Below are positions 9,940 through 18,915 of a stretch of 64,000 nt of DNA, in pieces. The stretch lies in the NCBI GenBank assembly GCA_903824045.1, contig CAIJVD010000018.1, positions 1-64,000 on the forward strand. The letters are read 5' to 3'. Each line of letters opens with the position of its first letter. Positions within the stretch are counted from its first letter, which is position 1. Made by a program: the position numbers and the translations under genes. The DNA is from an uncultured Chlorobiaceae bacterium (GTDB lineage Bacteria; Bacteroidota; Chlorobiia; Chlorobiales; Chlorobiaceae). The notes under the pieces were generated by a model. It was not told the DNA's origin. It was given only the letters and a program-made list of their open reading frames with translations, and ran no database searches.

Positions 9940-10707
9940 CACCTCCTCCCCGCTGCCGAAGCAGCGGCGGCGGACGATAAGCATGACGACAACCGAGGTG
10001 ACAGCCGTTGAACCCACAAGCATCAGCATCACCACGATCTGGTACCGAATGGCGATCAGCGGATCTGCCCCTGCAAGAATCTGGCCGGACATCATGCCTG
10101 GAATAAAAACAAGACCGACCCCCATCATGGCGTTGATTGAAGGAATCATGCCCGCCTTGACGGCACTCCTGAAAATATCCTGGCTCGCCTCACGGTAATC
10201 GGCACCAAGTGCCTGCCTCATCTCCACTATCTCCCTCCCCTGACGCATATCCCTGAAAAGCCTTTCAAGGGCAATGGCCAGCGCGGACATCGAATTGCCA
10301 ATCACCATGCCGCCCGCAGGAATGAAGTAGCGGGGCTCCCACCATGGAGTACTGTCGACAATCATCCCCGAGACAAAGATTGCCGTGGCGAAATAGCTTA
10401 TAAGCATCGTCAGAAAGGTGGGGACGATATAGGGGATTTGGCTCTCCTTCACCCGGCCTTTCACGATAAATACAGCCGAAAAAACCATTACGGCAAAAAC
10501 GCCAACAACAATCCAGACCGTCGTCGAGCGAAAAATCCAGGTCAGCACATATCCCATCAGGAAAAGTTGGGCGAAGGTTCGCACCGTCCCGATGAGTATG
10601 TCGCGGTTAAGTCCAAGCTGATAGATAAAAGAGCTTGCCTGTGCCACAAGAATGAAGAGAAGAGCCAGAAGCAGCTGACCTACAGATATCTCGATGATCC
10701 CGGGCAT
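9922..10707 (-). CDS. UPF0014 ABC transporter permease (FetB/YbbM-like)
   Basis: 261 residues with about seven hydrophobic segments. It matches the UPF0014/FetB family: GTVRTFAQLFLMGYVL near the N terminus and PAGGMVIGNSMSALAIALERL plus GVGLVFIPGMMSGQILAGADPL in the middle. E. coli FetAB is implicated in iron export, but the substrate here is not established. The probable ATPase partner is the gene at 11869-12540 on the same strand; the two are unusually separated by an R/P/Q-rich protein gene and a terminator. It starts just downstream of the hairpin at 10736-10774, so it may need its own promoter. It overlaps lgt tail-to-tail. Confidence 0.85.
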   Translation of the reverse strand: MPGIIEISVGQLLLALLFILVAQASSFIYQLGLNRDILIGTVRTFAQLFLMGYVLTWIFRSTTVWIVVGVFAVMVFSAVFIVKGRVKESQIPYIVPTFLTMLISYFATAIFVSGMIVDSTPWWEPRYFIPAGGMVIGNSMSALAIALERLFRDMRQGREIVEMRQALGADYREASQDIFRSAVKAGMIPSINAMMGVGLVFIPGMMSGQILAGADPLIAIRYQIVVMLMLVGSTAVTSVVVMLIVRRRCFGSGEEVLLTPR

Positions 10708-10735
10708 GGTTCAAATAATCGGTTAGTGAGCAAGG

Positions 10736-10774
10736 CGCAAAAAAAGCAGGAGGGTCATCCTGCTTTTTTTGCGT
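10736..10774 (-). terminator. Intrinsic terminator after the R/P/Q-rich protein gene
   Basis: Inverted repeat CGCAAAAAAAGCAGGA / TCCTGCTTTTTTTGCG with a short GGGTCA loop, T-rich on both strands. It lies about 65 bp beyond the stop of the gene ending at 10841 (minus) and 30 bp upstream of the UPF0014 permease start, and can act in either direction. Confidence 0.85.
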
Positions 10775-10840
10775 AAGCGTATTATAATCAACATTCAGGA
10801 AAATCATGCACCCGGACGTCCGGTCGAAATACTATTCCGT

Positions 10841-11662
10841 TCACCGTTCATCACCTCTGCCGCCCGATCTGTCCTGATCATCCTTCTTCTTCTGATCATC
10901 TTTCTTGCCAACTGCTGCCGGAGCCTGGGGCTTCTGCTGCGGCTGAACTGCCGGACGTTCCTGTGGCTTTGCTGGGGTCTGAGAGCGAGGCTGCTCCTGA
11001 GGCTTCGCTGGAGCTTGAGGGCGTGGCTGTTCCTGCTGCCTCACTGGCTCCTGAGGTCTCGACTGTTCACGAGAGCGCTGCTGCTCCTGGGGACGGGGTG
11101 GCTCCAGGCCTCTCGGCTGCTGCGGCGGCCTTGCGGGCTCCAGAGGTCTCGGCTGCTCATGACCGCGTCGCTGCTCCTGGGGCCTGGGCGGTTCAGGGCC
11201 TCTTGGTGGTTCGGGTGATCGCCTCTCATCCATCCGGCCTTTATCGGGATGACGATCCCTCTCCTCCCAATACCTGCGATCATGCTTGCGGTACTCTACA
11301 TCACGGTATCGCCTGATCTCCTCCCAGCGATGGCGCCTGATGTTGCGCGGAAGCCGGTCCTCACGCACAATGATCCATGGACCCCTGAAATATGAAGAGC
11401 TGTACCAGTAGCCATCACGATAGATGTAATAGAGATCGCCATAGTAGAGCATATCATAGGGCGTGCCCACTCCCACCGAAAAACCCATATCCTGAAGGTA
11501 GATAAAGGTAGGGCGGGTCTCAATGACAAAGGATGGTCCCCTCTCACCGACCCCGATGTGCAAGTCCCCGAGTCTTACGTTGATTTCAGCCTTTGCATCT
11601 CCATTGGGATTGCACAGAAGCATCCCGAAGATTCCAGCTGCAAGCCAGATTTGTTTGTTCAT
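10841..11662 (-). CDS. Exported arginine/proline/glutamine-rich protein, function unknown
   Basis: 273 residues from the ATG at 11660-11662, chosen because GGGAGAG lies seven bases upstream and a signal peptide (MNKQIWLAAGIFGMLLC..AKA) follows; the frame is open to 11758. A folded, aromatic-rich region covers about residues 25-100 (YDMLYYGDLYYIYRDGYWYSSSYFRGPW) and is followed by a charged RHRWEEIRRYRDVEYRKH stretch. The rest is a low-complexity tail of repeated P-Q/E-Q-x-R units (PRPQEQ, PAKPQEQPR) ending in a lysine/aspartate-rich segment. Similar exported proteins with a YxWY-type core and basic tail occur in many Gram-negatives without known function. It separates a likely ABC ATPase from its permease. 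Confidence 0.75.
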   Translation of the reverse strand: MNKQIWLAAGIFGMLLCNPNGDAKAEINVRLGDLHIGVGERGPSFVIETRPTFIYLQDMGFSVGVGTPYDMLYYGDLYYIYRDGYWYSSSYFRGPWIIVREDRLPRNIRRHRWEEIRRYRDVEYRKHDRRYWEERDRHPDKGRMDERRSPEPPRGPEPPRPQEQRRGHEQPRPLEPARPPQQPRGLEPPRPQEQQRSREQSRPQEPVRQQEQPRPQAPAKPQEQPRSQTPAKPQERPAVQPQQKPQAPAAVGKKDDQKKKDDQDRSGGRGDER

Positions 11663-11868
11663 CGTCACTCTCCCGTTCACGCTGTTATAAAAATAAGATT
11701 GTAGCCCATCCGTTTTTGAGGCCGAGATGCACTCAATAGCAATCCCGCTTCCGGCCATAACTGTCTGACGGCATTGATGCGGCGTTTCCTGCGCCTGATC
11801 ATTAAATTAATATGAAAATAAAACTGCGTTATGCTGTTGAAAATTCCGACAAGAGAGAACTTCCAGTC

Positions 11869-12540
11869 TCAGCTTTGGCACATGAGGGTCCGGCCTGAAA
11901 GGGTGCAGATGCGCGTATGGACTGTTTCGGGGGTGTAGTCGAGATGAGTGACGGTGATGAGGGTTCTTCCCTCTGCGAAGTTCAAGCGCTCCATAATTGC
12001 AAAAACCATTGCCGCGCTCTCCTTGTCGAGGGCAGATGTCGGTTCATCGAGCAGCAGAAGAACCGGCTCCTGCAGAAGCGCCCTCATAATCGCCAGACGC
12101 TGTTTCTGACCGACGGAGAGCTTCAGGGCAGAGTGTTCAAGCGTGACACCATCAAGATAGAACTCGCGCAGCATCGCCTGCAGCTCTTCCATCTTCGGCC
12201 GTTTTTTTGAGGCGTTGCTGGCAAATGAGAAGGGCAGAAGAAGATTGTGCGATACAGAGGCGTCGATCATCTGTGGCGTCTGCTGGACATAGATCACCGC
12301 GCTTCTCAGGCGTGCAGGAGGGATTGCGGCAATATCCTTCCCCTGAAAGAGAATGGTTCCGGCGAGAGGCTTGTTCAGACGGCAGATAAGGCGGAGCAAC
12401 GTTGACTTTCCCGCTCCTGAAGGGCCTTTGACAAGGATAAACTCCCCCTCCCTGACCGAGAGGTCGAGCCCCTCGAAAACAGGTGAAGATGATCCTTCAT
12501 AACCAAAGGAGAGATTGCTTATTTCAAGAAGAGCACTCAT
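11869..12540 (-). CDS. ABC transporter ATP-binding protein (FetA/YbbL-like)
   Basis: 223 residues, a stand-alone ABC ATPase with Walker A (GPSGAGKST), Q-loop (YVQQTPQ), signature LSVGQKQRLAI, Walker B (LLLLDEPTSAL) and a terminal His switch (ITVTHL). The short size resembles FetA/YbbL, the partner of UPF0014 permeases, and the matching permease lies 1.2 kb downstream on the same strand at 9922-10707. It starts 6 bp after the stop of the GDT1-type gene, so those two are probably co-transcribed. Assignment to metal export is inference from this pairing and from the neighbouring metal-related genes. Confidence 0.85.
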   Translation of the reverse strand: MSALLEISNLSFGYEGSSSPVFEGLDLSVREGEFILVKGPSGAGKSTLLRLICRLNKPLAGTILFQGKDIAAIPPARLRSAVIYVQQTPQMIDASVSHNLLLPFSFASNASKKRPKMEELQAMLREFYLDGVTLEHSALKLSVGQKQRLAIMRALLQEPVLLLLDEPTSALDKESAAMVFAIMERLNFAEGRTLITVTHLDYTPETVHTRICTLSGRTLMCQS

Positions 12541-12546
12541 TTCGGA

Positions 12547-13197
12547 TCAGGATGCCGCGCTCGAGGGCTTGCGAAGAAAGATGTACCCGGTCAGAGCGAT
12601 AACTGCCGCAGCGCCGCCCCAAATTACGAGACCAAAGCGCCCGCCACCATCAATCATGCTGAAGATGCCAAAGAGGAAAAAAATCGCTGAAGCCCCGATT
12701 TTGATGGTCTTTTCCGGCAGTTTCGCTCCAAGCATCTTTCCTGCGATGATGGCGAGACCATCGGAAATCACCATCCCGAGGGTGGAGCCGAGCCAGACAG
12801 GAAGGAAGGGGTTTGTCGAAGCAAGCGTGATCGTTGAAAGCATGGTCTTGTCACCAAGCTCGGCCATAAAGAAGGTTGAAAAGACCAGCCAGAAAGGGTT
12901 AATCCCGCTCTTGCAGCTGCTCTCATCCCCGTCGATGCTGTCTCCGCGAAGGGTCCAGAACCCAAACGCGATAAAGGCAATCCCTGCGGCAAACTTGATC
13001 CAGTCAAGAGGCAGGCTTCCTCCAATAAACCAGCCGATACCGGCTGAAAAAACGTGTACCGCCAGAGTAGCAAGAAATATTCCCCACAAAACGACGCCTG
13101 TGTTATAGCAGGTCGCAAGTGTAAGGGCGACGAGCTGGGTCTTGTCGCCGAGCTCAGCAAGAAAGATCATGACAAGCGAAAGCCAGAATGCGTCCAT
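12547..13197 (-). CDS. GDT1/TMEM165 (UPF0016) family cation transporter
   Basis: 216 residues from the ATG at 13195-13197 ([20 protein letters not shown]); an in-frame ATG at 13222-13224 would add nine residues, and neither has a convincing ribosome site. Two homologous halves each carry the family motif E-x-G-D-K-T ([16 protein letters not shown] and [17 protein letters not shown]), with six or so membrane segments. Bacterial members such as MneA export Mn2+, and eukaryotic GDT1 moves Ca2+/Mn2+. It is immediately upstream of the FetA-like ATPase and divergent from the GNAT-rubredoxin gene. A perfect inverted repeat lies in the shared upstream region (13244-13259). Confidence 0.9.
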   Translation of the reverse strand: MDAFWLSLVMIFLAELGDKTQLVALTLATCYNTGVVLWGIFLATLAVHVFSAGIGWFIGGSLPLDWIKFAAGIAFIAFGFWTLRGDSIDGDESSCKSGINPFWLVFSTFFMAELGDKTMLSTITLASTNPFLPVWLGSTLGMVISDGLAIIAGKMLGAKLPEKTIKIGASAIFFLFGIFSMIDGGGRFGLVIWGGAAAVIALTGYIFLRKPSSAAS

Positions 13198-13243
13198 AAC
13201 GTAAGAATGGTGAGTGAAGGCCATGTAAATCTTCATCACAAGT

Positions 13244-13259
13244 ATAGGGGAATCCCTAT
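13244..13259. promoter_or_regulatory. Operator-like palindrome upstream of the GDT1-type gene
   Basis: ATAGGG-GAAT-CCCTAT, a perfect 6+6 inverted repeat with a 4-nt centre, between the divergent GDT1-type and GNAT-rubredoxin genes. Position and symmetry fit a dimeric regulator site, possibly metal-responsive given the neighbours. No regulator can be named. Confidence 0.4.
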
Positions 13260-13367
13260 GCATGTGCAAGAGAGAAAAAGGAATGCCATGCATTTTGAAG
13301 GAGATGCGGCATGTAGCGCATGGAACTTGCTTATTGTCGAATTGTTTTGAAAATTGCGGAACAGGAC

Positions 13368-14048
13368 ATGGCAACAATTCAGCATAACGTATCTTACCCC
13401 TTTTCAATGAACCAGATACGTACCGCCGCTGCGGGAGATGAGCGCCAGTGCGCTGCGCTGCTTGCAATCCTTTTCGCACAGGAGAAGGAGTTTCTGCCTG
13501 ATGCTGAAGCGCAGGCACGAGGGCTTGCTGCAATCATCGGCAATCCTGAACTTGGGAGGATATTTGTTTTTGAGTCGGGCGGCCTCATTCGCGGCATGGT
13601 TATGCTGCTTTTCACCGTCAGCACCTGGCTCGGAAAGAAAGTCGCACTCCTTGAAGACATGATTGTCGCCCCCGAGTGGCGCGAAAAAGGAGTCGGAAGT
13701 GCGCTTGTCGATCATGCCATTGAGTATGCCAAAACGGAGGATTTCGGCCGAATAACCCTCCTGACCGACAGCGATAATCAGAGCGCACAGCGTTTCTACC
13801 TGTCGAAGGGTTTTTCACGCTCGGAGATGGTTGTCTTCAGAAAACTGCTCGACACTTCCGACCTCGCAGCAATTAAAGAGCACGATGCAGATCCCTGGAT
13901 GTGCCGGGAGTGCGGCTGGCTCTATGATCCTGCAGAGGGCGATCAGGAGAGCCGCGTCAAGGCTGGGACCCCGTTCAGACTGCTCCCTTCCGACTGGAGC
14001 TGCCCGGTCTGCTTTGCAGGAAAAGCCTTTTTTGACCTGTTGCCATGA
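13368..14048 (+). CDS. GNAT acetyltransferase-rubredoxin fusion protein
   Basis: 226 residues from the ATG at 13368; an in-frame ATG at 13407 ([10 protein letters not shown]) is an alternative. Residues ~14-155 form a GNAT fold ([27 protein letters not shown] is the acetyl-CoA pyrophosphate loop; [13 protein letters not shown] is the late strand/helix). Residues ~170-215 are a complete rubredoxin: [15 protein letters not shown], then [16 protein letters not shown], giving the four cysteines for one Fe. Such a fusion could couple acetylation to redox or metal state; the substrate is unknown. Its TGA overlaps the ATG of the COG0523 gene (ATGA), so they are translationally coupled. Confidence 0.85.
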   Translation: MATIQHNVSYPFSMNQIRTAAAGDERQCAALLAILFAQEKEFLPDAEAQARGLAAIIGNPELGRIFVFESGGLIRGMVMLLFTVSTWLGKKVALLEDMIVAPEWREKGVGSALVDHAIEYAKTEDFGRITLLTDSDNQSAQRFYLSKGFSRSEMVVFRKLLDTSDLAAIKEHDADPWMCRECGWLYDPAEGDQESRVKAGTPFRLLPSDWSCPVCFAGKAFFDLLP

Positions 14049-15082
14049 CTTCTTCGACAAAAAAAGCCGACCCACTCCTTCATATACCGACGACGATCAT
14101 CACCGGCTTTCTAGGAGCCGGCAAGACGACCCTCATCAACCATCTGCTTTCGGTAAAACCTCCTTCTGAACGCTGGGCCGTAGTGGTCAATGAATTCGGA
14201 AAAATCGGTGTTGACGGCGCACTGCTCGGAACCCGGGATGGGGTTTCCATCAAGGAGATTCCCGGCGGATGTCTCTGCTGCTCTGCCGGGCAGGCCTTCG
14301 AGGCCGGGCTCAACCGGCTCATCCGCATCGCCCGGCCAAATCGTATACTTATCGAGCCAACGGGCATCGGCCACCCGCTGAAAATCATCAGTACCCTCAC
14401 CTCCGGCTACTACCGGGCAGTGCTCGACCTCAAGGCAACCATCTGTCTGGTCGATGCGCGCAAACTCGGAGAATCGCGCTACAGCCAACACCCTGCATTC
14501 CGCGATCAGCAGAGTCTCGCCGACATTCTGGTTGCAAGCAAGAGTGACTGTTATAGCGCTGGAGATCTTGAGCTCTTCATGAATCTTGCTGAGAGCTTTA
14601 ACCCCAAAAAATTGTCGATGACCACCGCCGCTTTTGGAAAGCTCTCGCCCTTCCTGCTCGATATGGATCGTGATCCTTCACGCACGGCAAGCTATCCCCT
14701 TCTGCACGAAACAGCTCCCGGCGAAGTTGCTTCTCCGGCCATTGATGATTCTGCCCCCGACAACTCCCCAGAGACAGCTCCGGATTCGTGGGTCATGCTT
14801 GAAGGGTCGGGAGCCGGCTATTTCACCGGAAGCTGGCAGGTTGGTCGCGGCTACCGGTTCCAGAGAAGCTCCCTTTCGGCACTGCTCCGGTCGTTGCACT
14901 ATCTGCGGATAAAAGGGGTGATGCAGTGCAGTGACGGCTGGATAAGCCTCAACGCCACCGATGGAGAGTATCAGTTCTCCCCCGCCACTCCCGCACGCAC
15001 CTCAAGGCTTGAGATTATCGACAGCACCCACCTGCCATGCATCGAGATTGATGCCAAGCTGCGTGGGACGCTTGGCGAGTAG
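14045..15082 (+). CDS. CobW/COG0523 family metallochaperone GTPase
   Basis: 345 residues. The N-terminal CobW/HypB/UreG GTPase domain shows GFLGAGKTTLINHLL (Walker A), the metal-binding GCLCC motif (GGCLCCSAGQAF) and EPTGIGHP, with ASKSDC at the position of the guanine-specificity NKxD motif. A CobW C-terminal domain follows. COG0523 proteins deliver metal (Zn, Co or others) to client enzymes at the cost of GTP. The tail has no long His-rich stretch. It is coupled to the GNAT-rubredoxin gene by a 4-bp overlap, which suggests a joint role in metal handling, although the metal and client are unknown. It ends 2 bp before the convergent LolC/E-type gene. Confidence 0.9.
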   Translation: MTSSTKKADPLLHIPTTIITGFLGAGKTTLINHLLSVKPPSERWAVVVNEFGKIGVDGALLGTRDGVSIKEIPGGCLCCSAGQAFEAGLNRLIRIARPNRILIEPTGIGHPLKIISTLTSGYYRAVLDLKATICLVDARKLGESRYSQHPAFRDQQSLADILVASKSDCYSAGDLELFMNLAESFNPKKLSMTTAAFGKLSPFLLDMDRDPSRTASYPLLHETAPGEVASPAIDDSAPDNSPETAPDSWVMLEGSGAGYFTGSWQVGRGYRFQRSSLSALLRSLHYLRIKGVMQCSDGWISLNATDGEYQFSPATPARTSRLEIIDSTHLPCIEIDAKLRGTLGE

Positions 15083-15084
15083 AT

Positions 15085-16335
15085 TCAGTCTGGCTTGAAA
15101 TCGGAAGAGGGGCTTGAGGCAATCGCGGCCGCTTTCAGCGCAGGATAGATGCTGACGGCAAGACAGAGTGTGAGGGCGGTGAGGCCGACCAGAAGAAAAT
15201 CGCCGCCATGCATGCTGACCGGATAGGCATCGATGATAAAGGCGCTTTTCGACGGAAGCTGAACAATTCCGTAACGCTCCTGGAGCGTGCAGATCGTCCA
15301 GGCAATGAGTGTCCCTGCTGAGGTACCGGCAACGCCGGTCATCGCTCCCTGTATGATAAAAATGGCCATAAACTGTGGCTTTTCAAGACCAAGACAGCGC
15401 AGATAGAAGAGCTCCCGCTGCTTGTCAATGGCCGTCATGGCAAGCGCACCGGTCAGGCTGAGTGACGCAACGAGGATAATGAGCATCAGAACGCTGAAGC
15501 TCACCCACTTCTCAAGTTGCATCACCGCAAAGATGCTGCTGTACTTCTCCTCAAGAGTTCGAACCCGGCATGTTTTTTTTAACGGGCTGCGTTCCAGCCA
15601 CGCCCTGAGGTGTCGGGCAAATGACTCCCCCCGGCCGACCTCTTCTCCCCTTATGTCGATACCCGAATACTCACCCTGGCCGAGCAGCAGCACCTTCTGG
15701 GCGAATTTGTCGGAGGAGAGCACATAGCGGTCGTCAAACACTTTCTGGAGAGAAAATATGGAGCTGATGGAGGTTTCAGGAATGTTGAGAGCCGGCAGCA
15801 TGTAGGGCTCGGAGAGCGACTCAAGCCCGAACGAGATGAGTTCTGGGCTGAAAAGCTTCACCTGCCTGTAGGCGTAGAGGTTTGTCCTGTAAGCAAGAAG
15901 CTCACCGGCGGCAATGGTCTCACCGCTGAAAAAAGGGTGTGGGGCTCTCGTCTCTTTGAGAAGCCTCTGGTGGGCCGCATCACTGAGACCCTTGAGGGTA
16001 ACGAGCTCGCTTTTTTCGCTGGTCGCAAGAATAGCCTCCCCTTCGGCGAAAGGTTCGGCGGAACTGACCCCCTCGATGGCGCGTATCGAGTGCAGCAGAC
16101 TCTCCGAAACCCTTAGCCGCGCTCCCTGGAGCGGAACGATCTGCACCGGGCTGTCAATGGTGATAAAGAGATCGCGCGCAAGCTTCTGGAATCCGTTCAG
16201 GACGCTCATGACTACCAGAAGAGTACAGACCCCGACAGTAATTCCGGCAAGGCTGATAGCCGAAATGATATTGATGACCCTGAACCGTTTACGGGCGAAA
16301 CTGAAACGACGCGCAATCAATAACCCTGCTTTCAT
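15085..16335 (-). CDS. LolC/LolE-type ABC transporter permease
   Basis: 416 residues with the LolC/E architecture: a TM near the N terminus ([32 protein letters not shown]), a ~230-residue periplasmic MacB-PCD-like domain, then three TMs of the FtsX core. The start ..[12 protein letters not shown] is the family N-terminal pattern. The Lol complex extracts lipoproteins from the inner membrane for transfer to LolA. It is the second of two tandem LolC/E genes (21-bp gap) and the last of a four-gene operon. The LolD ATPase is not in this window. Confidence 0.85.
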   Translation of the reverse strand: MKAGLLIARRFSFARKRFRVINIISAISLAGITVGVCTLLVVMSVLNGFQKLARDLFITIDSPVQIVPLQGARLRVSESLLHSIRAIEGVSSAEPFAEGEAILATSEKSELVTLKGLSDAAHQRLLKETRAPHPFFSGETIAAGELLAYRTNLYAYRQVKLFSPELISFGLESLSEPYMLPALNIPETSISSIFSLQKVFDDRYVLSSDKFAQKVLLLGQGEYSGIDIRGEEVGRGESFARHLRAWLERSPLKKTCRVRTLEEKYSSIFAVMQLEKWVSFSVLMLIILVASLSLTGALAMTAIDKQRELFYLRCLGLEKPQFMAIFIIQGAMTGVAGTSAGTLIAWTICTLQERYGIVQLPSKSAFIIDAYPVSMHGGDFLLVGLTALTLCLAVSIYPALKAAAIASSPSSDFKPD

Positions 16336-16356
16336 AAGATCTGCGGTGACATTGGT

Positions 16357-17628
16357 TCAGGAGCCGAGGGCGGTTCCGGGTTTAAGGGATGCCGCAACCC
16401 GCGCCGGAACAAAAGCGAAGAGCAGTGTCAATAAAATAACTGCCAGCGAAACGGCGCCGTAATCCAATGGATCGATGAGAATCGGCACATACCGGATGAA
16501 GTAGCTCCTCTCGGGCAGCGTAATGAGATGGAAGCGGAGCTCAATCAGTGAGAGCGAAAGCGCAAGCAGGTTGCCCGCAGCTACCCCGACAAGCGAAATC
16601 AGAAAGGCCTGCGACATGAAGAGGCGGCTGATGCGTCCAGGCTCAAGACCCAGCGCACTGAGCATGCCTATCTCGCGAGTCTTTTCGATAATCATCACCA
16701 GAATGGTCGAGATGATGTTGAATACCGCAACAATGGTGATGGTCACCATCAGAAGCGGCATGAGGTTTTTCTGGAGCTTCAGCCATTCAAAGAGATTGGC
16801 GTAACGCTCGAAGACCGTATAGCCGTAAAAGGGAAATCCGAGTGAAGCGGTCAGCTCCTTCAGTGTGGAAGGAAGCCTGTCGAGCCGGCGTACATTGGCA
16901 TCATAGCCGCTGATCATCTGCGGGCTGAAGCGGGCCTGCATCTCTTTCAAATCGGCCAGCAGCACAAAATCATCAAACCCCTCCTGCAGGCCGGTATCAT
17001 AGATTCCCCGGATAACGCCAACTTCAAGGTCAAGCGAAGAGAGAAGATCGACCATATTCCTCGTTCCGCTAAGCAGCTTTGCACTCGATGACTCCCTGCC
17101 GATGCCGACAAGCATCACCTTGCTGCCCACAGAGAGTCCCATGTTTTCGGCAAGCGTCTGGCCAGCGTAGAGCGAGATGCCCTCGCCGCCATCCTGACTG
17201 GAGGATCGCCCCTGGCGAAGATATTTGCCGAGAAATAGTTGGCGCTGTTCGTTGTTAACCCCCTTAAGCACGACTGGTTTACTCCTGCTTGCAGCGGCAC
17301 GGCCGGACAGCTTGCTCTGGAGCACAAAGCTTTTTTCAAGGAACGGGGTGACCGACCGAACCTCCGGATGACGTGAAATCATCTGAAGCTCGGGGCGCCG
17401 CTCCTGAAAAAGCCGCTCATCCGGCTGTCGGATCTGGAGATGGGAGGAGAATCCGATAAGCTTCTCTTCCACGCTGCCGGCAAATCCCTTGACAATGGAG
17501 AGCGTAAGGATAAGCGCAGCAGTACCGACGGCAATTCCGATGATGGCGACCAGAACAATAAACGTCGGCCTCGTTGCAGAGCGACGCATGAATGCGAACC
17601 GCCTTGCGATGTAGAACTCGGGAATCAT
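16357..17628 (-). CDS. LolC/LolE-type ABC transporter permease
   Basis: 423 residues, same family as the gene just downstream: MIPEFYIARRFAFMRRSATRPTF leads into a TM (IVLVAIIGIAVGTAALILTLSIVKGF), followed by a large periplasmic domain and an FtsX core ending VPARVAASLKPGTALGS. The two paralogues would form the LolCE heterodimer of a lipoprotein-releasing transporter. Its ATG (17626-17628) overlaps the TGA of the diguanylate cyclase gene by 4 bp, showing translational coupling to an unusual neighbour. Confidence 0.85.
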   Translation of the reverse strand: MIPEFYIARRFAFMRRSATRPTFIVLVAIIGIAVGTAALILTLSIVKGFAGSVEEKLIGFSSHLQIRQPDERLFQERRPELQMISRHPEVRSVTPFLEKSFVLQSKLSGRAAASRSKPVVLKGVNNEQRQLFLGKYLRQGRSSSQDGGEGISLYAGQTLAENMGLSVGSKVMLVGIGRESSSAKLLSGTRNMVDLLSSLDLEVGVIRGIYDTGLQEGFDDFVLLADLKEMQARFSPQMISGYDANVRRLDRLPSTLKELTASLGFPFYGYTVFERYANLFEWLKLQKNLMPLLMVTITIVAVFNIISTILVMIIEKTREIGMLSALGLEPGRISRLFMSQAFLISLVGVAAGNLLALSLSLIELRFHLITLPERSYFIRYVPILIDPLDYGAVSLAVILLTLLFAFVPARVAASLKPGTALGS

Positions 17629-18911
17629 CCCTGAAGCTCAGTCGGGGTATTCATGGAGGAGTAGGTGATCACGGCGTTTCTGCCGGCTGCCTTTGCGGCG
17701 TAGAGCGCCCGGTCGGCATTCTTGATCAGGCCAACCCAGTCATCGGCGTCACCGGGAAAGGTCGCAATACCGATGCTGACGGTAAGATGACCATCCGGCT
17801 CGCCCTGCTCATGCGGGAGCGGCTCAACGCTGATGATCCTGCGCAGCCGATCGGCAATTTCACGGGCAATATCCGAATCAGTTTTTGGAAAAAGGATGGC
17901 AAACTCCTCTCCGCCGAAGCGCGAAGGGACGTCAGAAAGACGACACTGGCTGCTGATAATATCTGCCAGAACGGCAAGCATTTTGTCACCGGCAAGATGG
18001 CCGTGCAGATCGTTGAAGAGCTTGAAATGATCGATATCAATCATGGCCAGAGAGACCTTGTCGCTGTGAGGCTTGGCCCGCTCGACTTCAGTAATGAGAT
18101 GCTCCTTGAAATGGCGATAGTTGTAAAGGTTTGTCTTTTCGTCCATGATATGAATCTCATCGAGCTTCCTGTTTTTCTCCTCGATATCTCCGCAGAAGCT
18201 CATGATCGATTCGGTAATCTGGGCGATCTCCCTGGAGCGATCCGTTTCCGTAAGCTCTTTTTTCATCTCCTCGGCCGTATCATGAATACTCTCGGGAATG
18301 TTGCGGTTGAGAAGGCTGAGCTGGGCGGCAAGCTGGGAGAGGGGTATAAGGCTCTGACGGTAGTTGAAGTGTAGCAGCCACCCGGCGGTCATGCCAAGTG
18401 AAAGCAGGACAAAAAGAATGAAAAAGAGAAAATACTGGTTGACATCAACCAGCCTCTCGGCTGCATCCCGCGTCTCGATCCTCGCCCGCTCTATAGTACT
18501 TTCCAGTTCAAGCCTGAAGAGCTCAAGGTTCTCAACTGCAAGCAGGGCCGGGCTGTTCTGGCGTGCTGCATGCAGCTCGGGGAAGTTTTTCAATCTCGCA
18601 CTCTGAATCCTCGCAGCAAGCCGGTCGTACATGAAGAGCAGCACACCTGCAGGTTCCTCCTTTCTGCCCGGAGCCTCTTCGGCAATAATGTCAATCCCCC
18701 TCTTCTTTGCAAGCTCAAACTCTGTAAGCTTTGCCCTGAAATCGATCAGATCAAGATAGAGTGCCTGTTTTTTTTCAACCTCATCAAGCAGCCTGCCCTG
18801 CTCTACAATAAAGGCCGCCGTGCCGGCAATAACGATCATAAGACCGATGGCTCCGGTGACGACAATTGCCTTGAGTGGGGATGTGTTTTTTCCGATCTGG
18901 CTGAAATTCAT
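17625..18911 (-). CDS. Membrane-anchored GGDEF diguanylate cyclase
   Basis: 428 residues from the ATG at 18909-18911 (MNFSQIGKNTSPLKAIVV); the frame opens further upstream but inside the previous gene. TM1 covers ~14-36, a periplasmic helical sensor ~37-158, TM2 ~160-181, a linker, and a GGDEF domain with the active-site sequence GGEEF at ~333-337. An RLSD inhibitory I-site lies five residues upstream, so product inhibition by c-di-GMP is expected. It makes c-di-GMP from two GTP. It starts 4 bp after the binding-protein lipoprotein gene and overlaps the LolC/E gene, so an envelope signal may be relayed from the lipoprotein; that link is inference. Confidence 0.9.
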   Translation of the reverse strand: MNFSQIGKNTSPLKAIVVTGAIGLMIVIAGTAAFIVEQGRLLDEVEKKQALYLDLIDFRAKLTEFELAKKRGIDIIAEEAPGRKEEPAGVLLFMYDRLAARIQSARLKNFPELHAARQNSPALLAVENLELFRLELESTIERARIETRDAAERLVDVNQYFLFFILFVLLSLGMTAGWLLHFNYRQSLIPLSQLAAQLSLLNRNIPESIHDTAEEMKKELTETDRSREIAQITESIMSFCGDIEEKNRKLDEIHIMDEKTNLYNYRHFKEHLITEVERAKPHSDKVSLAMIDIDHFKLFNDLHGHLAGDKMLAVLADIISSQCRLSDVPSRFGGEEFAILFPKTDSDIAREIADRLRRIISVEPLPHEQGEPDGHLTVSIGIATFPGDADDWVGLIKNADRALYAAKAAGRNAVITYSSMNTPTELQG

Positions 18912-18915
18912 TCCG

